DNA from: Nemopilema nomurai
Taxonomy: Eukaryota > Cnidaria > Scyphozoa > Rhizostomeae > Rhizostomatidae
DNA: 64,000 bases
Direction of reading: 5' to 3'
NCBI GenBank assembly: GCA_003864495.1
Contig: ML133426.1
Location: forward strand, 434,001-498,000
This document shows, one piece after another, positions 52,001 to 64,000 of the stretch (positions within the stretch are counted from its first letter, which is position 1; the number at the start of each line of letters is the position of its first letter). The notes under the pieces were generated by a model. It searched no databases and was not told where the DNA came from. It was given only the letters and a program-made list of their open reading frames with translations. Position numbers and translations under genes: made by a program.

Positions 52001-55000
52001 AGCATCTTCAACTTGTTTTTCATTTGGCAACTTTGTGCACTTTTTTGTTCAGGTTCCCCTTTGTTATAACACCCAAGTATGAGGAGAATCCATTCTTTGT
52101 GATTTTATACGGCTGCATTTTATGTACAGTTCCTTGTGGATGGTTTTTGAGCTCTTAAATCAATGGCCTCATCTCCACTAACAGTACTGTTTCATTTATA
52201 CGTGATATTGGTAAATTGTCCGTGTTTTGACAATAAAAATGACAAAATAAAGGTATCATCTTATTTGTGTCACTTGAAACAAGAAGCCTTCTTTTGTATC
52301 TCAAGAAGTACGAAGGTCGTTTGAAAGTTCCTGAATCTCCCCTGGAACTGGTTTTCTCCATTTTCCTTAATTTTTTTGTAAAACGTTTAAAGAACAGAAG
52401 TTTTTTCAAAGCGGGGTATCTGTCCTTCCATGTATTTACAGGGCTGTATGGCATTCGATCCCACACTTTTTACATTGCAAAAATTCCGTTCGATTTCACA
52501 AATCTCATATTTGTGGTGGCGATAAATGATTCCTTATTTCTCTAGTTGTGTTACTGGCTGGACTGGAATCTACTGTAACAAATGCATCAAGAAGACAGGA
52601 TGTGGTTAGTCATCTTGTTGTTTGTTCGTTCCTTCATTTAAACCAGTGTTAAGCTTTATATTGCTTGTGGCGTTTCTGACGTAATGTGCTGGACAGTAAA
52701 CGTCATATGTCACTGCCAAGCTCTGGTGTTGGTAAATGATGCGCTGGTAATACTTTTGAAGTCATTTTGTTGGGCAGTCATTTGAGTACAACACATTTCA
52801 CCATGTTGGAGTTGAAGACCTGAGGGCTGACACACTCAAGGGTTTTTAGCAATTAAAAATCGCGGAATGTCTTCTCAATCTTAAATATATCCCCTCCCCC
52901 CCCATCCCCCTACGTGCCTCGTTCCTCAGTGCGAGTGAACATCAAGTCCAGTCGTATTGTCATTCTGCATTTTAGTGAACGGATACTGTGTAACTGGGCT
53001 TGACTGTGTATGCAACAATGAGTGGACTGGTAGCAACTGTGACCAAGATTCAAACAAATGTCGAAGCGGCCCATGTCGAAATGGTGGAACCTGTTCAAAT
53101 ACCGGACCAGATACATTCAGCTGCACTTGCGTACCTGGCTACACTGGAACTTTGTGCGAAACCGGTAATACAATTTCACCACAATTATTATCTTGAGTTG
53201 TTGATGACAATATTCCGAAATGACCTAAAAATATATATTCAATTATCTCTTCTTCTGCTTGGAGGCTTTTTCTCAAATCTTCGTTTAGCTCTCAGCTTCT
53301 TTGTCGGAATGGCCGCTGAACGTATGACATATTAGAAAATAAGTCTGATTTCAATTATCTTCTTGTCAGATGTTTATAAACCAGTGGTCGGGCTCTTAAG
53401 CTCTTTTCAAAGTGACACAACTGCCATTATGTTGCCCGGAACAAGCCTGCACTGGTAGAAATCAGAAATACTGTTTGACCTGTATTTGCCCACTTGTCAG
53501 TATTTGTCTGACTTTTACTAGGCAGTTTGAAAATATCTTTAGCCCCAGCTATATCATGTTGTCTACCCCATTCTCTTTAGCAAAAAGTCACAAGAGATCT
53601 TTTTTGTCGGGTAAAAGTCTCTCTCACCATAAGCGTCAGATCTATGATGCAGATGAGTAATACGCCTCGACCTATTGGCGTCGATATGCCCCTTTCTTTT
53701 TGAATAACCTCTATCAATATTCGTTGAATTGCTTTAAGAAAGCAGCCCATGAAGTAACACTATAGAATATGTATCCCTTTCCATATGACGTCACTTCATG
53801 GATTTTTGTCATTAACTCTGATTACGCCTTCAACATGCTCCTTGCTGTAGTGCTTTTGCGTGCCTCTAATTACCTGTTGCGGACATTCTGTTTGTAGAGA
53901 TCAACATGTGTGCCCCTGACCCATGTCTAAACGGAGCTACTTGCGTCAACCGAAGAACTGATTATTACTGTTCCTGTATTCCCGGATATGATGGCAAAAA
54001 CTGTCAAACAGGTATCTTTCATGGCAGTCTTTTAAATCAATAAGGGTTTTTCGTTTGCTCCTACAGGCAGATTAAGAGGTTTACAAATGATTAACCACTT
54101 TTATCAACCCATGACATTCTATTGCTTTATAATCTTCAAGGAATTCAAGCCCTATATCTTAGGCTATAAGCTATCGTCGTTACTGAAATTCGTACCATAC
54201 TTGCACGAGTAAATGATCAAAATGTCTCTTATATTTTTCGTATATCTTGCCTTATCTAAGCTCTCCCCAAATACGCCTGAAATGTTTTGCTTGACTTCAC
54301 ATCTGAGAGCTGCTACGGTGATTTCAGCATTAATATTGTGACTGCTGTATGGTGTAGTTGAACAATGAGATCCGCCACGTGATAGCCCCCGCGAGGGTTC
54401 GTTGCATTTGATTAAACAATTAGTAGTTAGGCCTTGTTCACTGTGAATATCTCTCATCAGAGGCTTGCAAAAATATATCTTATTTTGCAGATATCAACGA
54501 GTGTGCTTCTAATCCATGCCAAAACGGTGGTACTTGTAAGGTAGGTCGATTTGCATGAATTTAATGGCTTAGATTTGATGCATTTGACTTACATTTGATG
54601 CATTTGACTTACTTTGATGCATTTGACTTACTTTGATGCATTTGACTTACTTTGATGCATTTGACATTTGACTTTCATTATTTATTACCATTCTCTGTTA
54701 CTTTTTTCAAGAGTATTCTTTTGAAGGGATGAAGTTTGTTGGCCTTGCTTTGTGCTTGGATCTCTCATTAACAAGATTGGCCCTCTCCCCTTATAGGACC
54801 AGGTGAACGATTTCGAATGCACTTGCGTGGCTGGGTATACCGGCAAAGACTGTAGCACGAATATCAATGAATGTAGCAGCAATCCTTGTCAGAATGGGGG
54901 CCAGTGTGTTGATGGCATCAATTCATACTCCTGTCGTTGCCGGGCTGGTTTCAATGGAAGCAACTGCGAAGTCAATATTGATGATTGTAATCCGAATCCT

Positions 55001-58000
55001 TGCAAGAACGGCGGTAAGTCAGAACCTCGGTGCAAAGGGGTTTGCTGACGCGGGGCACTTCAATTTGCCGGGAGATATGACTTGTGTCCTGATGGTTTTA
55101 CCCTTTCTAAATGAGTGTAAAAATGTGTGTTGAAAATGAAGGGTTGATGAAGCCGTGGTGGTGTGGACAACATTGCTGCATATATAGGAGCATATGTATG
55201 AAGATTCACATAGGAGCCAGAAATTCAGAACGAAATAGCTGTTACCTTCAAGAGTACTACTCGTTTCCCATTGTGTGGCGTCCTGTATGTTTTTCATCAT
55301 TGCAATCAGGCATCTTCCCTGTCAATCATCTAACTGTGAAGGTTTCAAACAATTTTCAAGATGTGAATTGAAACTTTGAATCATTTCAAGTGTTGCCTCA
55401 GATCAGAATGTCCTGTTTTCTTAAAAGATTCCTCAATGTCGTCGCAAAGTTGCATTAAAAATATGTTATATGACAGAATCTGATTTAAGAGGGCAACCAT
55501 TTTGCTTTGATCTTTCCCTGTTTTGATGATTCGCATTTCAAAGCGTAGTTTAATTGTGCCTTAAAGATGTAATCGCATCAAGTGAACATGTTCCTTTTCT
55601 ACTCAGGAACATGCACCGACGGAGTGAACACTTTCACCTGCAATTGTCCGTCCGGATTCCATGGCCAGACATGTCACAATGGCACCAACGAATGTGACCC
55701 AAACCCGTGCCAAAATGGTGGTGCCTGCACTGATATTCATCTTGATTACAATGTAAGCATTTTGTTAGCTGGTATTCCTTGTTCACATTGCTTCTGAATG
55801 CCAGTTTACATGTGTGTTTTGAGCAGGAACAGGAAATAATTGAAGGAAAACATTAAAGTTAACCGTCATGTCTATGGGAAGGTTCGAGTATGGAAAGGTT
55901 TTAAAAAACCAGTTTACCTTTTATATCAAGCATGAGAAGCCCATTCGCTGAAGTTTGGCAACCAGTGGCGAAAGTTGTTATTTGGAATACAATATACCAA
56001 AACCTTTCTCTACACTTAAAAGAGGCTCAGGTATTTACTTTCCCTACTGTTAGGAATTGTTTTCTGAGGTTGTCGCGTTGTCTTTTCAGTGCACATGCGT
56101 TGCTGGGTACACGGGTAAAAGCTGCCAAACCGACATTAACGAATGCCTGGCGGGGATTTGCAACAACGGGACGTGCACGGACAGAGTCAACGCATACTCC
56201 TGCGCATGCTACCCAGGATTCACTGGCAGCAATTGCGAGACCAACGTCAACGAATGCACTTGTGAGTGCCTCGTGTCAAGTCTATTTTGTTTATGGGGTA
56301 GTTTTAAGGGACAATTCCTTTTCCACAGAAGGGGTTTAGCCCGCGCAGCGGGGTTTTGGGGCTATATTCGTACTATGACAGCATTTGTGAAAGTTGTTTT
56401 AAACTTTAATTTTTTCCCGTTCATCCTTTGCCCTTTGTCCTCTGTTCTTTGCCCTCTGTCATTTGTCTTCTGTCCTTTGCCCTTTGTCGTCTGTCCTTTT
56501 AGAGGAAAATTTTGGTTCTTTCGTATGTCGTTTACTTGTGCCAACCAACTTTAAAGAATCAAGCAACTTCAGATTCCGGCATAGTCTATCATCTTCACAT
56601 CAACGCACCATTTCTCTCTCTCTCGTGCTCAAGCGAGAGAAATATTGATCTCATTTTTATTTCCTTCACGTTTAGCAAGTCCTTGTCAAAACGGTGGCAC
56701 ATGTGTGGATGGCGTCAACAGCTTCGCTTGCCGATGTCCACTTGGTTACACAGGCGTGCGCTGCGAAACTAATATTGACGAATGCAGCTCCAATCCGTGC
56801 ATCAAAGGAAGCTGTTTGGATGGCATTGCAAACTACACCTGTAACTGCAGCATGGGCTATCAAGGACGGAACTGCGAGGAACGAATCGACTACTGCCAAT
56901 CCAGCCCTTGCAACAACTCTGGCAGATGCGTGAATGAACTTTCTGGTTTCAGATGTGTTTGTGCGGTGGGTTATACTGGAAGAACCTGTGGTATTAATAT
57001 TGACGACTGCTCCCCGAATCCATGCAACGTTACGGGCACCAAAGCCTGTGTCGATGGCATCAACAGCTACAAATGTGACTGCATCAAAGGGTACACTGGA
57101 ACCTTGTGTGAAGTTGGTAGGTTTATTTATTCGTCCACCTTCGCATTCTGCATGACTCATGTCTGCTCTTACTAAATAAAAGCAAAAGGGTTAGGTCACA
57201 TAAAAGAGGAACGACATAAAAGAGGAGCGACATAAAGGAAGGGTGCATTTAAGTGATTGCATGTGCTCCGCTTTCAGAGACTTAATGCCTCTGGGTTAGT
57301 CTCATACTGCTAGAAGCAGGATCACTTGGAAGTCATCATATACTTCGGCCATTTCGTCGTGAGTTTAGATTTTCAATATTGATAATATTGTGAGCCTTTA
57401 GCTGGTTCCAAATAAGTCTCCGGTGCCTATCGCAAGTCCCTTTATTTTGAAGTTTTCAGCCATGTTAAAGTCAATTCGTGGTTGTATTCCGTTAGACGTT
57501 GATGATTGTGATCCTGGGAACATTGACAATGCGATCGAAGGAGAAGGTGCGATCACGGAGTTTGGCTTTTGTGGCAAGCACGGCAAATGCATCGATGGCA
57601 TCGCCTCATACAACTGTAGTTGCGACAAGGGCTGGACAGGAACCAAGTGCAATATAGGTAGGCTACATCCACGTCTTTTCTAATTCTAACAAAGCAATCT
57701 CAAGCAAATTGTATCACACAGGCGCTAGTTTTGTCACCTTCTTACTCTATGCTATTCGTGTGACATACTCTTCTTCCGTGTTTGTGTTGTGTTCTTGTTT
57801 TCACGTTTACTCATTGTATTTGTCCATTTTTTTCATAGACATAAACGAGTGTCAGCCGAACCCTTGCCAGAACGGAGGAAAATGTTTTCAAACATACAAC
57901 GCGGATTACACCTGCGAGTGTCCTAGTGGATTCACGGGAAAAAATTGCTCCATAAGTAAGGACCAGAGAAAGTTTTTATTTCTCTACCTCTAGACAACTT

Positions 58001-61000
58001 GCAGCTTTCTTTGTGTAGTGTAAATTAAATCGCATTTACTGCTTATTAGTTAAGTGTATTAACTAGTAAAGTGCATATTTAAGGCCCAAGCTAATATTCC
58101 CTTGCTGACATGATACAATCACCACTTCCTGTGATGTCATGCATTTCTTTAAGGAAGCTAACTGCAGTGTGATCACATTGATACTTAGTGATGACTGATG
58201 AAGTGATTGCAGTATGATCACATTGATACTTAGTGATGACTGATGAAGTGATTGCAGTATGATCACATTGATACTTAGTGATGACTGATGAAGTGATTGC
58301 AGTATGATCACATTGATACTTAGTGATGACTGATGAAGTGATTGCAGTATGATCACATTGATACTTAGTGATGACTGATTATCCTTTTGAATCCAGATAT
58401 TGATGATTGCGTCAATCACCGTTGCTGCAATGGCTCAAAATGCATTGACGGCATCAACAGCTACAGCTGCCAGTGTGCTTTTGGCAAGAAAGGCATCGAT
58501 TGTTGTTCTGGTACGTGTAAATACAATTCCCATCATGACATTGCCATCTAGGAAATCACATAGCTAAACTTACGAGATATGAGATGCCCGATTCCTGACA
58601 TTACTCAAATAGCATTCTTTCGACTTCCCTATTTAGTCAGCTTTGCGGCTCTATTTTTACATCTTCGCGTTAGAACTACACATACCTTTTGATTTTGCTA
58701 TTTATTATCAACTTCCAGGGTTGCATATATTCGATCACCCCTATTATTTTTCTCACTTCCCGTCTGATTTAATAAAGCTTTCAATTCTCCTTCACAGCTA
58801 CCTCTTGGTGTGCGAATAACAACACTTGCATCAACCAGAGGGGGCGCTGCATTGACCTGGGAACTGATTTCCGCTGCAACTGTTCAACCGGGTACACAGG
58901 CAGGAGATGCGAAACTGGTAAGTGACAGTCGTGCCCATTTCTCTATTTCAAGAAAAAATACCCTGTTGGATTTTAGGAAAAGGTCTGTATCAATTAGCAA
59001 AGGCAGGTCGTTAGTATCCATCATCTGCCTACCATCATCTGACTACCAGCAGAAATAAATTATCTCCAATCACTATGGGCAATAACTACGACACTAGTAA
59101 CTTTGTTGATTATTACTTCCTGGTTCATTCTTTGTTTAAACGGAGGTGAAAAGCGTTCATCGAGTTGCAATTGATTTCTAGTTTTGGACCTGTGCCAGAG
59201 TAGTCCCTGCAGCAGCAGCTCCACTTGCCTGTCAATAGTGGGCGGGTACAGGTGTCTGTGTAACTTTGGCAAGACAGGCAAAAAGTGTGACATCGATATT
59301 GATGACTGCTTCAATAACACGTGCAAAAACGGCGCCACATGCGTAGACGGAGTCGGCCAGTTCACGTGCACATGCCCTCCCGGAGGAGGATATACTGGCC
59401 CATTTTGTGACGGTACGTTGGCAAACAGGATTTCTTAATTTTAACTTGTTATGGTTTGCTTGAAAGCTTGTTATGGTTTTATTTTGATACATTTCCTCAG
59501 GATGCAAAGAGAGGATCACAAGCTTGTGTTGCTGTTGAGAAAAACATTTGTAGAGAATTAGAATGAACTTATGTAAGCACGCTCAATCGACCATGTTTGC
59601 TGATGGCTTCAAAATGGAGGACGAATGGTATTCTACACTTGTTTAAAAAACCAAAAGTAGGGAAGTATTTTCTTTGGAATTTCTTCTCCCAGAACTCTTT
59701 TTGACCCCATTATGTATCAGTTGCCTGCAACTTTGTTTCTAGACATTGACGAGTGTGCGCTGGGTGCATGCAAGGAGCCAAACCAGAAGTGTGTCAACAC
59801 ACCCGGAAGTTATCGGTGTCACTGCAAGGCTGGGTACAGCGGAGCAAAATGCGAGACAAATATGGACAACTGCAACCCAAGCCCGTGCGACTCTGAACGG
59901 TCGACGAGCTGCATTGATCTTGTTAATGATTACGAATGCACATGTTTGAAGGGTTGGCAAGGAAGAAACTGTACATCAAGTAAGGAGCTATCAGGTTGTG
60001 TTTGCCCTCGTGGTCTGATGCTTGCACGTCAAGATTGGGTGTCTCCGTATATGTTGTGTATATCCTGTTATGTGACAATGTGGTTCCTGAAATAGGACTG
60101 ATTGATAAACGCCAATGAAGAAACATTAGGTGATGCTCTAATGGTTGTCTTTCTCCTTAGGAAAATCTGGCGAGGACCCTTGTGGCTGCAAGAATGGTGT
60201 TTGTTTGTTGCGAAATGGATTTGAAACGTGTGTATGTAAGCAAGGATTTAGAGGTGAGATGCCAGTTTATATTGAATGCAATGTTCGTCTTTCTCTGCCT
60301 TTTTTGTGCATGGAAAGCGCTTATAAGTCTTATAATGCGATTTTTTGCAAAGCTGCCAAGTTGCCATGCCTGCATTTGACCAATGTTTGGTTGTAGCCAA
60401 AAATATCGTTCACGTAATTTAGGCCCGAATGTACACTACGGTTGACATAATTTGTAATCTTAACACATACTTCAATGTTGCGTTGAAATTATGCCTTTTT
60501 TCCTAAAGGATCGAAATGCGAAATAGATGTGAAGAAAGAAGCTGAAGACAGTGAGTATTAAAATATGCAAAGATCGATATTTACTGCTTTTTATTTAATA
60601 TGAAATTTATTTGCCCTTTCTTATGGGATGGTACATGATTTTCTTCTCTTTGTTGATGTCGTGTTTCACTCTTTTATAACAGAGAAGCTACAAGCCCAAA
60701 AGCAGAAACAAAGTGAAGGTATCTAGCGTTCAACATTTTCTAGCCTGCCTCAGAGTGACCATACTTCTTGGAAATGGTTCATAATAGGAAATAAGGATGT
60801 TTTTCTTTTGCTTTTTCATCGCCAGTTGCTTTGTATGAGCTCTATGTTAGAGGCATTTCCAATCTTTCCAGTAACGTCAACAGAAATTTGAACCAGGCTT
60901 AAATTCCCTAAGTTCTCTGGTCACTTTGCAGCATCTTATTTTTTTGTTTTTAAATGTTCCAATCTAGATAAACAGAAGCTGAATATCACACTTGGCGCCG

Positions 61001-61560
61001 TTGGAGGTGTGATTGGTGTTATCGTGGGAATAGTGGCTGTTTTGATCTACATGAAATGTAAACAGAGACAAACGCCGCCTCCAGAAAAACGTAAGTCTTT
61101 CTCCTGTCACCAATTCACTCTTATATGATGGGACTTGAATTTAAATGCTTTAATTCAAAGAATCTAGCCTCTGGTATTTTTATTGTAATTTTTCTGTAAA
61201 GTAGAGAATGGGAATCCAAGCAGCTTTTGTTTAGATTCTGCTGTTGCTGTTCATTTTGTTGCAGTTGTTGTTATTGGAGTTGTTGCTGTTATTGAAGTTG
61301 TTGCTGTTGTTGATGCCATCATTTGTGTTGATTTGTGCATCCTTCAATTGGAAGTGACTAGCAATGAAGCATTGAATGTATGTATCATAATAATAATAAT
61401 TGCGTTGAGACGATAGAACAATGGATGTTTCTTTATTGAAGGCGTTGCATATTCAAACATGGACGGAGAGCATGTGGATTTCAAAGGAGGAGACTTGATG
61501 TACAAAAATCCCACCTACAGTTTGGGCAGAGCGAACCTAGGCCTCGATGATGAAAACTAA
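46094..61560 (+). CDS. Notch ligand, Delta/Jagged-like, 22 EGF repeats
   Basis: A type I membrane DSL ligand, expected to activate Notch on neighbouring cells. 24 exons, all phases matching, CDS 3531 nt (1176 aa): 46094-46147, 49752-50048, 50424-50614, 51045-51190, 51614-51674, 52546-52604, 52976-53164, 53898-54011, 54491-54540, 54797-55013, 55607-55752, 56090-56261, 56676-57116, 57496-57657, 57839-57955, 58397-58510, 58798-58917, 59182-59412, 59743-59979, 60161-60253, 60509-60550, 60683-60718, 60968-61090, 61442-61560. Order: signal peptide; MNNL domain (residues about 30-175); DSL domain (184-227, WCAKDFYG to GHYTCD); 22 EGF repeats (to about 1073), many with the D(I/V)(N/D)EC start; a charged Lys/Gln/Glu linker; a glycine-rich transmembrane helix (1103-1125); and a 51-residue tail with an NPTY motif and no terminal PDZ ligand. 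No von Willebrand C domain is seen, unlike vertebrate Jagged (16 EGFs). Jagged and Delta cannot be separated by eye. Confidence 0.96.
54574..54665. repeat. 19-base tandem repeat, about 5 copies
   Basis: Unit TTTGATGCATTTGACTTAC, first spacing 20 and then 19 bases. It lies in intron 9 of the Notch ligand, 34 bases after the donor. It looks like a simple intronic minisatellite. Confidence 0.85.
56416..56500. repeat. pyrimidine-rich imperfect 7/14-base repeats
   Basis: A run of CCTTTGT/CCTCTGT-type words in intron 12 of the Notch ligand. Simple-sequence expansion; no coding meaning. Confidence 0.6.
58163..58379. repeat. 45-base tandem repeat, about 4.8 copies
   Basis: Near-identical 45-base units containing GATCACATTGATACTTAGTG then ATGACTGATGAAG. 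It occupies the 3' end of intron 15 of the Notch ligand and stops only 17 bases before exon 16 begins at 58397. Each unit contains CTGAT, which fits the loose branch-point consensus. Confidence 0.9.
61245..61318. repeat. imperfect GTT/CTG trinucleotide repeat
   Basis: Interrupted GTTGTTGCTGTT-type repeat in the last intron of the Notch ligand. Ordinary microsatellite. Confidence 0.6.
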
Positions 61561-63533
61561 TCCTCGGCCCTGACTGATTTTTATTTCATTTTAGTGAATT
61601 TTGTTCTTTACGACAGCATTTCAGTTGTGCTGAAATTGAGATTTATTTATTTTTTTAAGCCGATAATAATTCTGTACAATTAATGTTAGTCTTAAAAGTG
61701 CGGTTTCGAGCTCTTGTGTCATGCGCTGTCGGTTATTTTGTAGAATTAGTTTTTGCAAAGCTTTCGGGCTGTGATTCTGTGAAGAACGCACAACAATCAA
61801 ACGAGTAACTAACACTATTATAGGCAATGCATCGCTGAATTAGACGGTGAAATTCAGATTTATTTCGTTTAGAGTGTCACATGGATAATTTGCTGTGGTC
61901 CATGACTCATATTTTTGTCCATTTTGATATTGATGAGGTTCCTTGCATGCACCTGCATGAGAGGTCCCAAACTTTGATGTATTTTTCTATTTTATACGAT
62001 AGCTAGGGAAAGTTTTCTAGAGGGAAAATGAACAGCGTTTTTTAGACCTTCTCTGTTCTTTTTTTTGCAATTATCTTTCGCAATTATGAATTTTGTTGCT
62101 TATGTTTTGGAGTTGGGAACATTCAGTCTGGAACTGCAAAAAGTACCAATCTTTTTTGTTCTTAGTTATCCTTTTTTCCTAAGCTCATTCGAATTCTTTG
62201 TTAATTTTTCAATGCGAGTGTAAAATTCAACCACACAGTTTTTTTTCATTTGTGATTGATGTGTATAATACGAAATTGTCAATAATTGTAATTCTTAGAA
62301 TTTAACATATGGTTGTGTCGATCGATCGGATTCCTTTATTTTGGGGTTTCTTCATTAAAATCAAAGCCATTTTTGAATAAGTTTTGTATGATTTTATGAA
62401 TGATGCACTACGCTATAATTCTAGAGGTTTTGGAGTCTGTCTACATATAATGCAAAATACAATTCTATGTAGACCGAAAAAGTTCGTCTTTTCACTTGAA
62501 CTGTCTTAGAAAAAGTCTGCTTGTACGCTGATTGGTCACAACACAGCCAATCATACGCTCTTCTCACACTCCTCGATTAGCTTTCAATCTGTAACTACAG
62601 GTCATGCGCTGATATCTTGCTTGTTCTGAGAAATGCCTGAGGTATGCAAAGTTATTGTTGCCCTTTTCTATGCAATCTTACACTTTCTGCAGCAGGAAAA
62701 GTAACTCTAGTTTCAATATCCGTATCTCATCTTGAATAGACTCAATTTTTACTCATTTGATATCACAAAATGTGACATAAACCCTAGTTTTGAGCCTTAT
62801 CATTTGAGAGAGAGAAGGGGCGAAACGCATATGCAGATGCAGAAACTACTCAATGAAGCACTTAACAAACGAATAGCAAACAATCTATACGAGTATCGGT
62901 TGCAAATGAATGGAACCGGCTTTTTAGTTATTGATGCTTGCAGGGATTTCGTTTTTCGTAGTATAAGTTCTTTAAATATTTCGGCCTTCTACATGTAGGT
63001 TCCTTATAAATTGATTCCTTATAAAAAAGCGTGTATACGGCAAAATATAGATGTAACACATGTGACACTTGACATTTTCACATTTTTTATTATTTGTGTT
63101 AATTCCTTTCCAAAGTAGTGTTTATTTTGTGGCTTCAGCAAAAAATTCAGATTACGATGAGTTGATACGTACTTATTTGGAAGAGCTCAAAAAGTGAAAG
63201 CAGCATCTAAGGCCCCGTTCTGCCCGAGAAATGCACTTCCCAAAAGTAAAACAACTTTGCTAATGAAAGAAACGTGTCTTGCAAAGAGCAGTGACAGAAA
63301 ATCCTTTCAACGCTCTGCGGATTTTTCTTTGTCGATCATCGATCCGTGGCTCGATTTATTGTTGAAAAATGAAAAGAAAAAATTCGCGATGAATTCCAAC
63401 TTCTTGGGTATGGAACGAGTGGCTAGCTAATGCAGGGGAGTTGAAACCAGCACAAAACTCTTTCATTGCGTGGACCATCTTCGATTCCTGCGACAGAATG
63501 TTTCGAAAGACGACCAAGGAATAACGACAAGAA
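61561..63533. other. intergenic, 3' flank of Notch ligand and 5' flank of next gene
   Basis: Contains the Notch-ligand 3' UTR and a segment at 62428-62474 resembling 29927-29973 (both with TTTTGGRGTCTGTCTA and ATTCTATGYAG). It also holds the presumed promoter of the gene beginning at 63534. ORFs at 62732-62998 and 63194-63430 have no domain or splice support. Confidence 0.5.
62354..62359 (+). terminator. candidate poly(A) signal ATTAAA for the Notch ligand
   Basis: The common variant ATTAAA about 800 bases after the stop codon. I saw no canonical AATAAA closer, so this is a weak positional call. Confidence 0.3.
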
Positions 63534-63587
63534 ATGCATTTCCAAACAGGCCTGTGGATTGTACTCTCATTGTTCTGCAGCCTCGAG
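63534..63587 (+). CDS. signal-peptide exon of a probable second DSL gene (partial)
   Basis: ATG opens 18 codons (MHFQTGLWIVLSLFCSLE) that form a typical hydrophobic signal peptide and end at a GT donor (GTTTGT) in phase 0. The Notch ligand exon 1, 17 kb upstream, has the same 54-nt length, the same phase, also starts Met-His and also encodes only a signal peptide. I infer the first coding exon of a tandem paralogue whose remaining exons lie right of the window. No other exon of it is visible, so this rests on one short exon. Confidence 0.45.
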
Positions 63588-64000
63588 GTTTGTTTACTTT
63601 TGACTTCACACGTACCATGATACGAAGAGATTAAGGTAGCGGTTTACAAACTTATGTTTTCCAAAACAAATACATAATAAATGTAGCGTTTCTAATTAGG
63701 ATACCAATTCGTGTCTACGAGATTATCATTTTAGTCTCCAAGCACTGGGTGCCTATTTGTAAACAAACTTATCGGTCCTTTGTACATCGTTGGAATTCTC
63801 GAAAGGCCTAGGTTTACAATCAACAATGCAAAATTCTAGTCCACGGTCTATGAAGGAAAGTGATTCTAAGCGGATGATTCTACAATATTTTGAATGAGAA
63901 TAGCTGGACTCGTGGCTATCGATGTCTTTATCTGAGTGATGAATGCTTTGAGTAGCTAGGGCCTTTCTTTCATGACAACTTTTAATGGCGGGGCAGTTTG
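63588..64000 (+). other. probable first intron of the gene starting at 63534
   Basis: No further exon is seen up to the window edge. For comparison, intron 1 of the upstream Notch ligand is 3.6 kb, so the next exon would be expected outside. Confidence 0.35.

Noticed and set aside
56672..57160. 162-codon minus-strand ORF
   Set aside because: It is the exact antisense of the largest EGF exon of the Notch ligand.
58063..58419. Minus-strand ORF with a 15-residue protein repeat
   Set aside because: It is the translation of the 45-base intronic minisatellite; the unit length is divisible by three, which keeps it open by chance.
62732..63430. ORFs between the two DSL genes
   Set aside because: No domain, no splice pairing; they lie where a 3' UTR and promoter are expected.

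Overview
The window is eukaryotic and gene-sparse: A+T-rich DNA with spliced genes, GT-AG introns that hold satellites and mobile-element debris, and families typical of animals. The mix of class C (mGluR-type) receptor, SUEL-type galactose/rhamnose-binding lectin and a Delta/Serrate/LAG-2 ligand suggests an early-branching metazoan, most likely a cnidarian (anthozoan/coral). That organism call is an inference from gene content; nothing in the window names the species.

Layout. (1) 213-3369 (+): last exons of UDP-glucose pyrophosphorylase (UGP2), 5' part outside the window and one internal coding exon not found. (2) 8491-4816 (-): complete three-exon class C GPCR, about 900 aa. (3) 12426-15953 (+): complete three-exon lysocardiolipin acyltransferase (LCLAT1), 378 aa. 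(4) 16858-17108: tRNA-derived SINE. (5) 18387-24782 (+): nine-exon secreted protein, 421 aa, with signal peptide, EMI, EGF, four Ca-binding-type EGFs and a C-terminal SUEL lectin. (6) 29257-25758 (-): five-exon FMN-dependent 2-hydroxyacid oxidase homologue, 341 aa, intact frame but with Lys where the catalytic His should be and no peroxisomal targeting tail. (7) 29.3-33.1 kb: gene-poor, with a PIF/Harbinger-like MITE and a dead non-LTR reverse transcriptase. (8) 33.1-37.2 kb: coding-like stretches that I cannot assign. (9) 37194-43090: tandem array of about 4.5 copies of a 1.31-kb unit, nearly identical between copies. (10) 46094-61560 (+): complete 24-exon Notch ligand (MNNL, DSL, 22 EGF repeats, TM, short tail), 1176 aa. 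(11) 63534-63587 (+): a signal-peptide exon with the same length and phase as exon 1 of the Notch ligand, probably the start of a tandem paralogue.

For the multi-exon genes I checked that exon phases match at every junction and that total CDS length is a multiple of three; all five complete genes pass. Functionally the genes are unrelated: sugar-nucleotide metabolism, amino-acid sensing, mitochondrial phospholipid remodelling, extracellular matrix/lectin, a probable pseudo-oxidase and juxtacrine signalling. The points most worth following up are the His-to-Lys oxidase, the EMI-EGF-lectin architecture, the 1.31-kb array and the probable Notch-ligand tandem pair.
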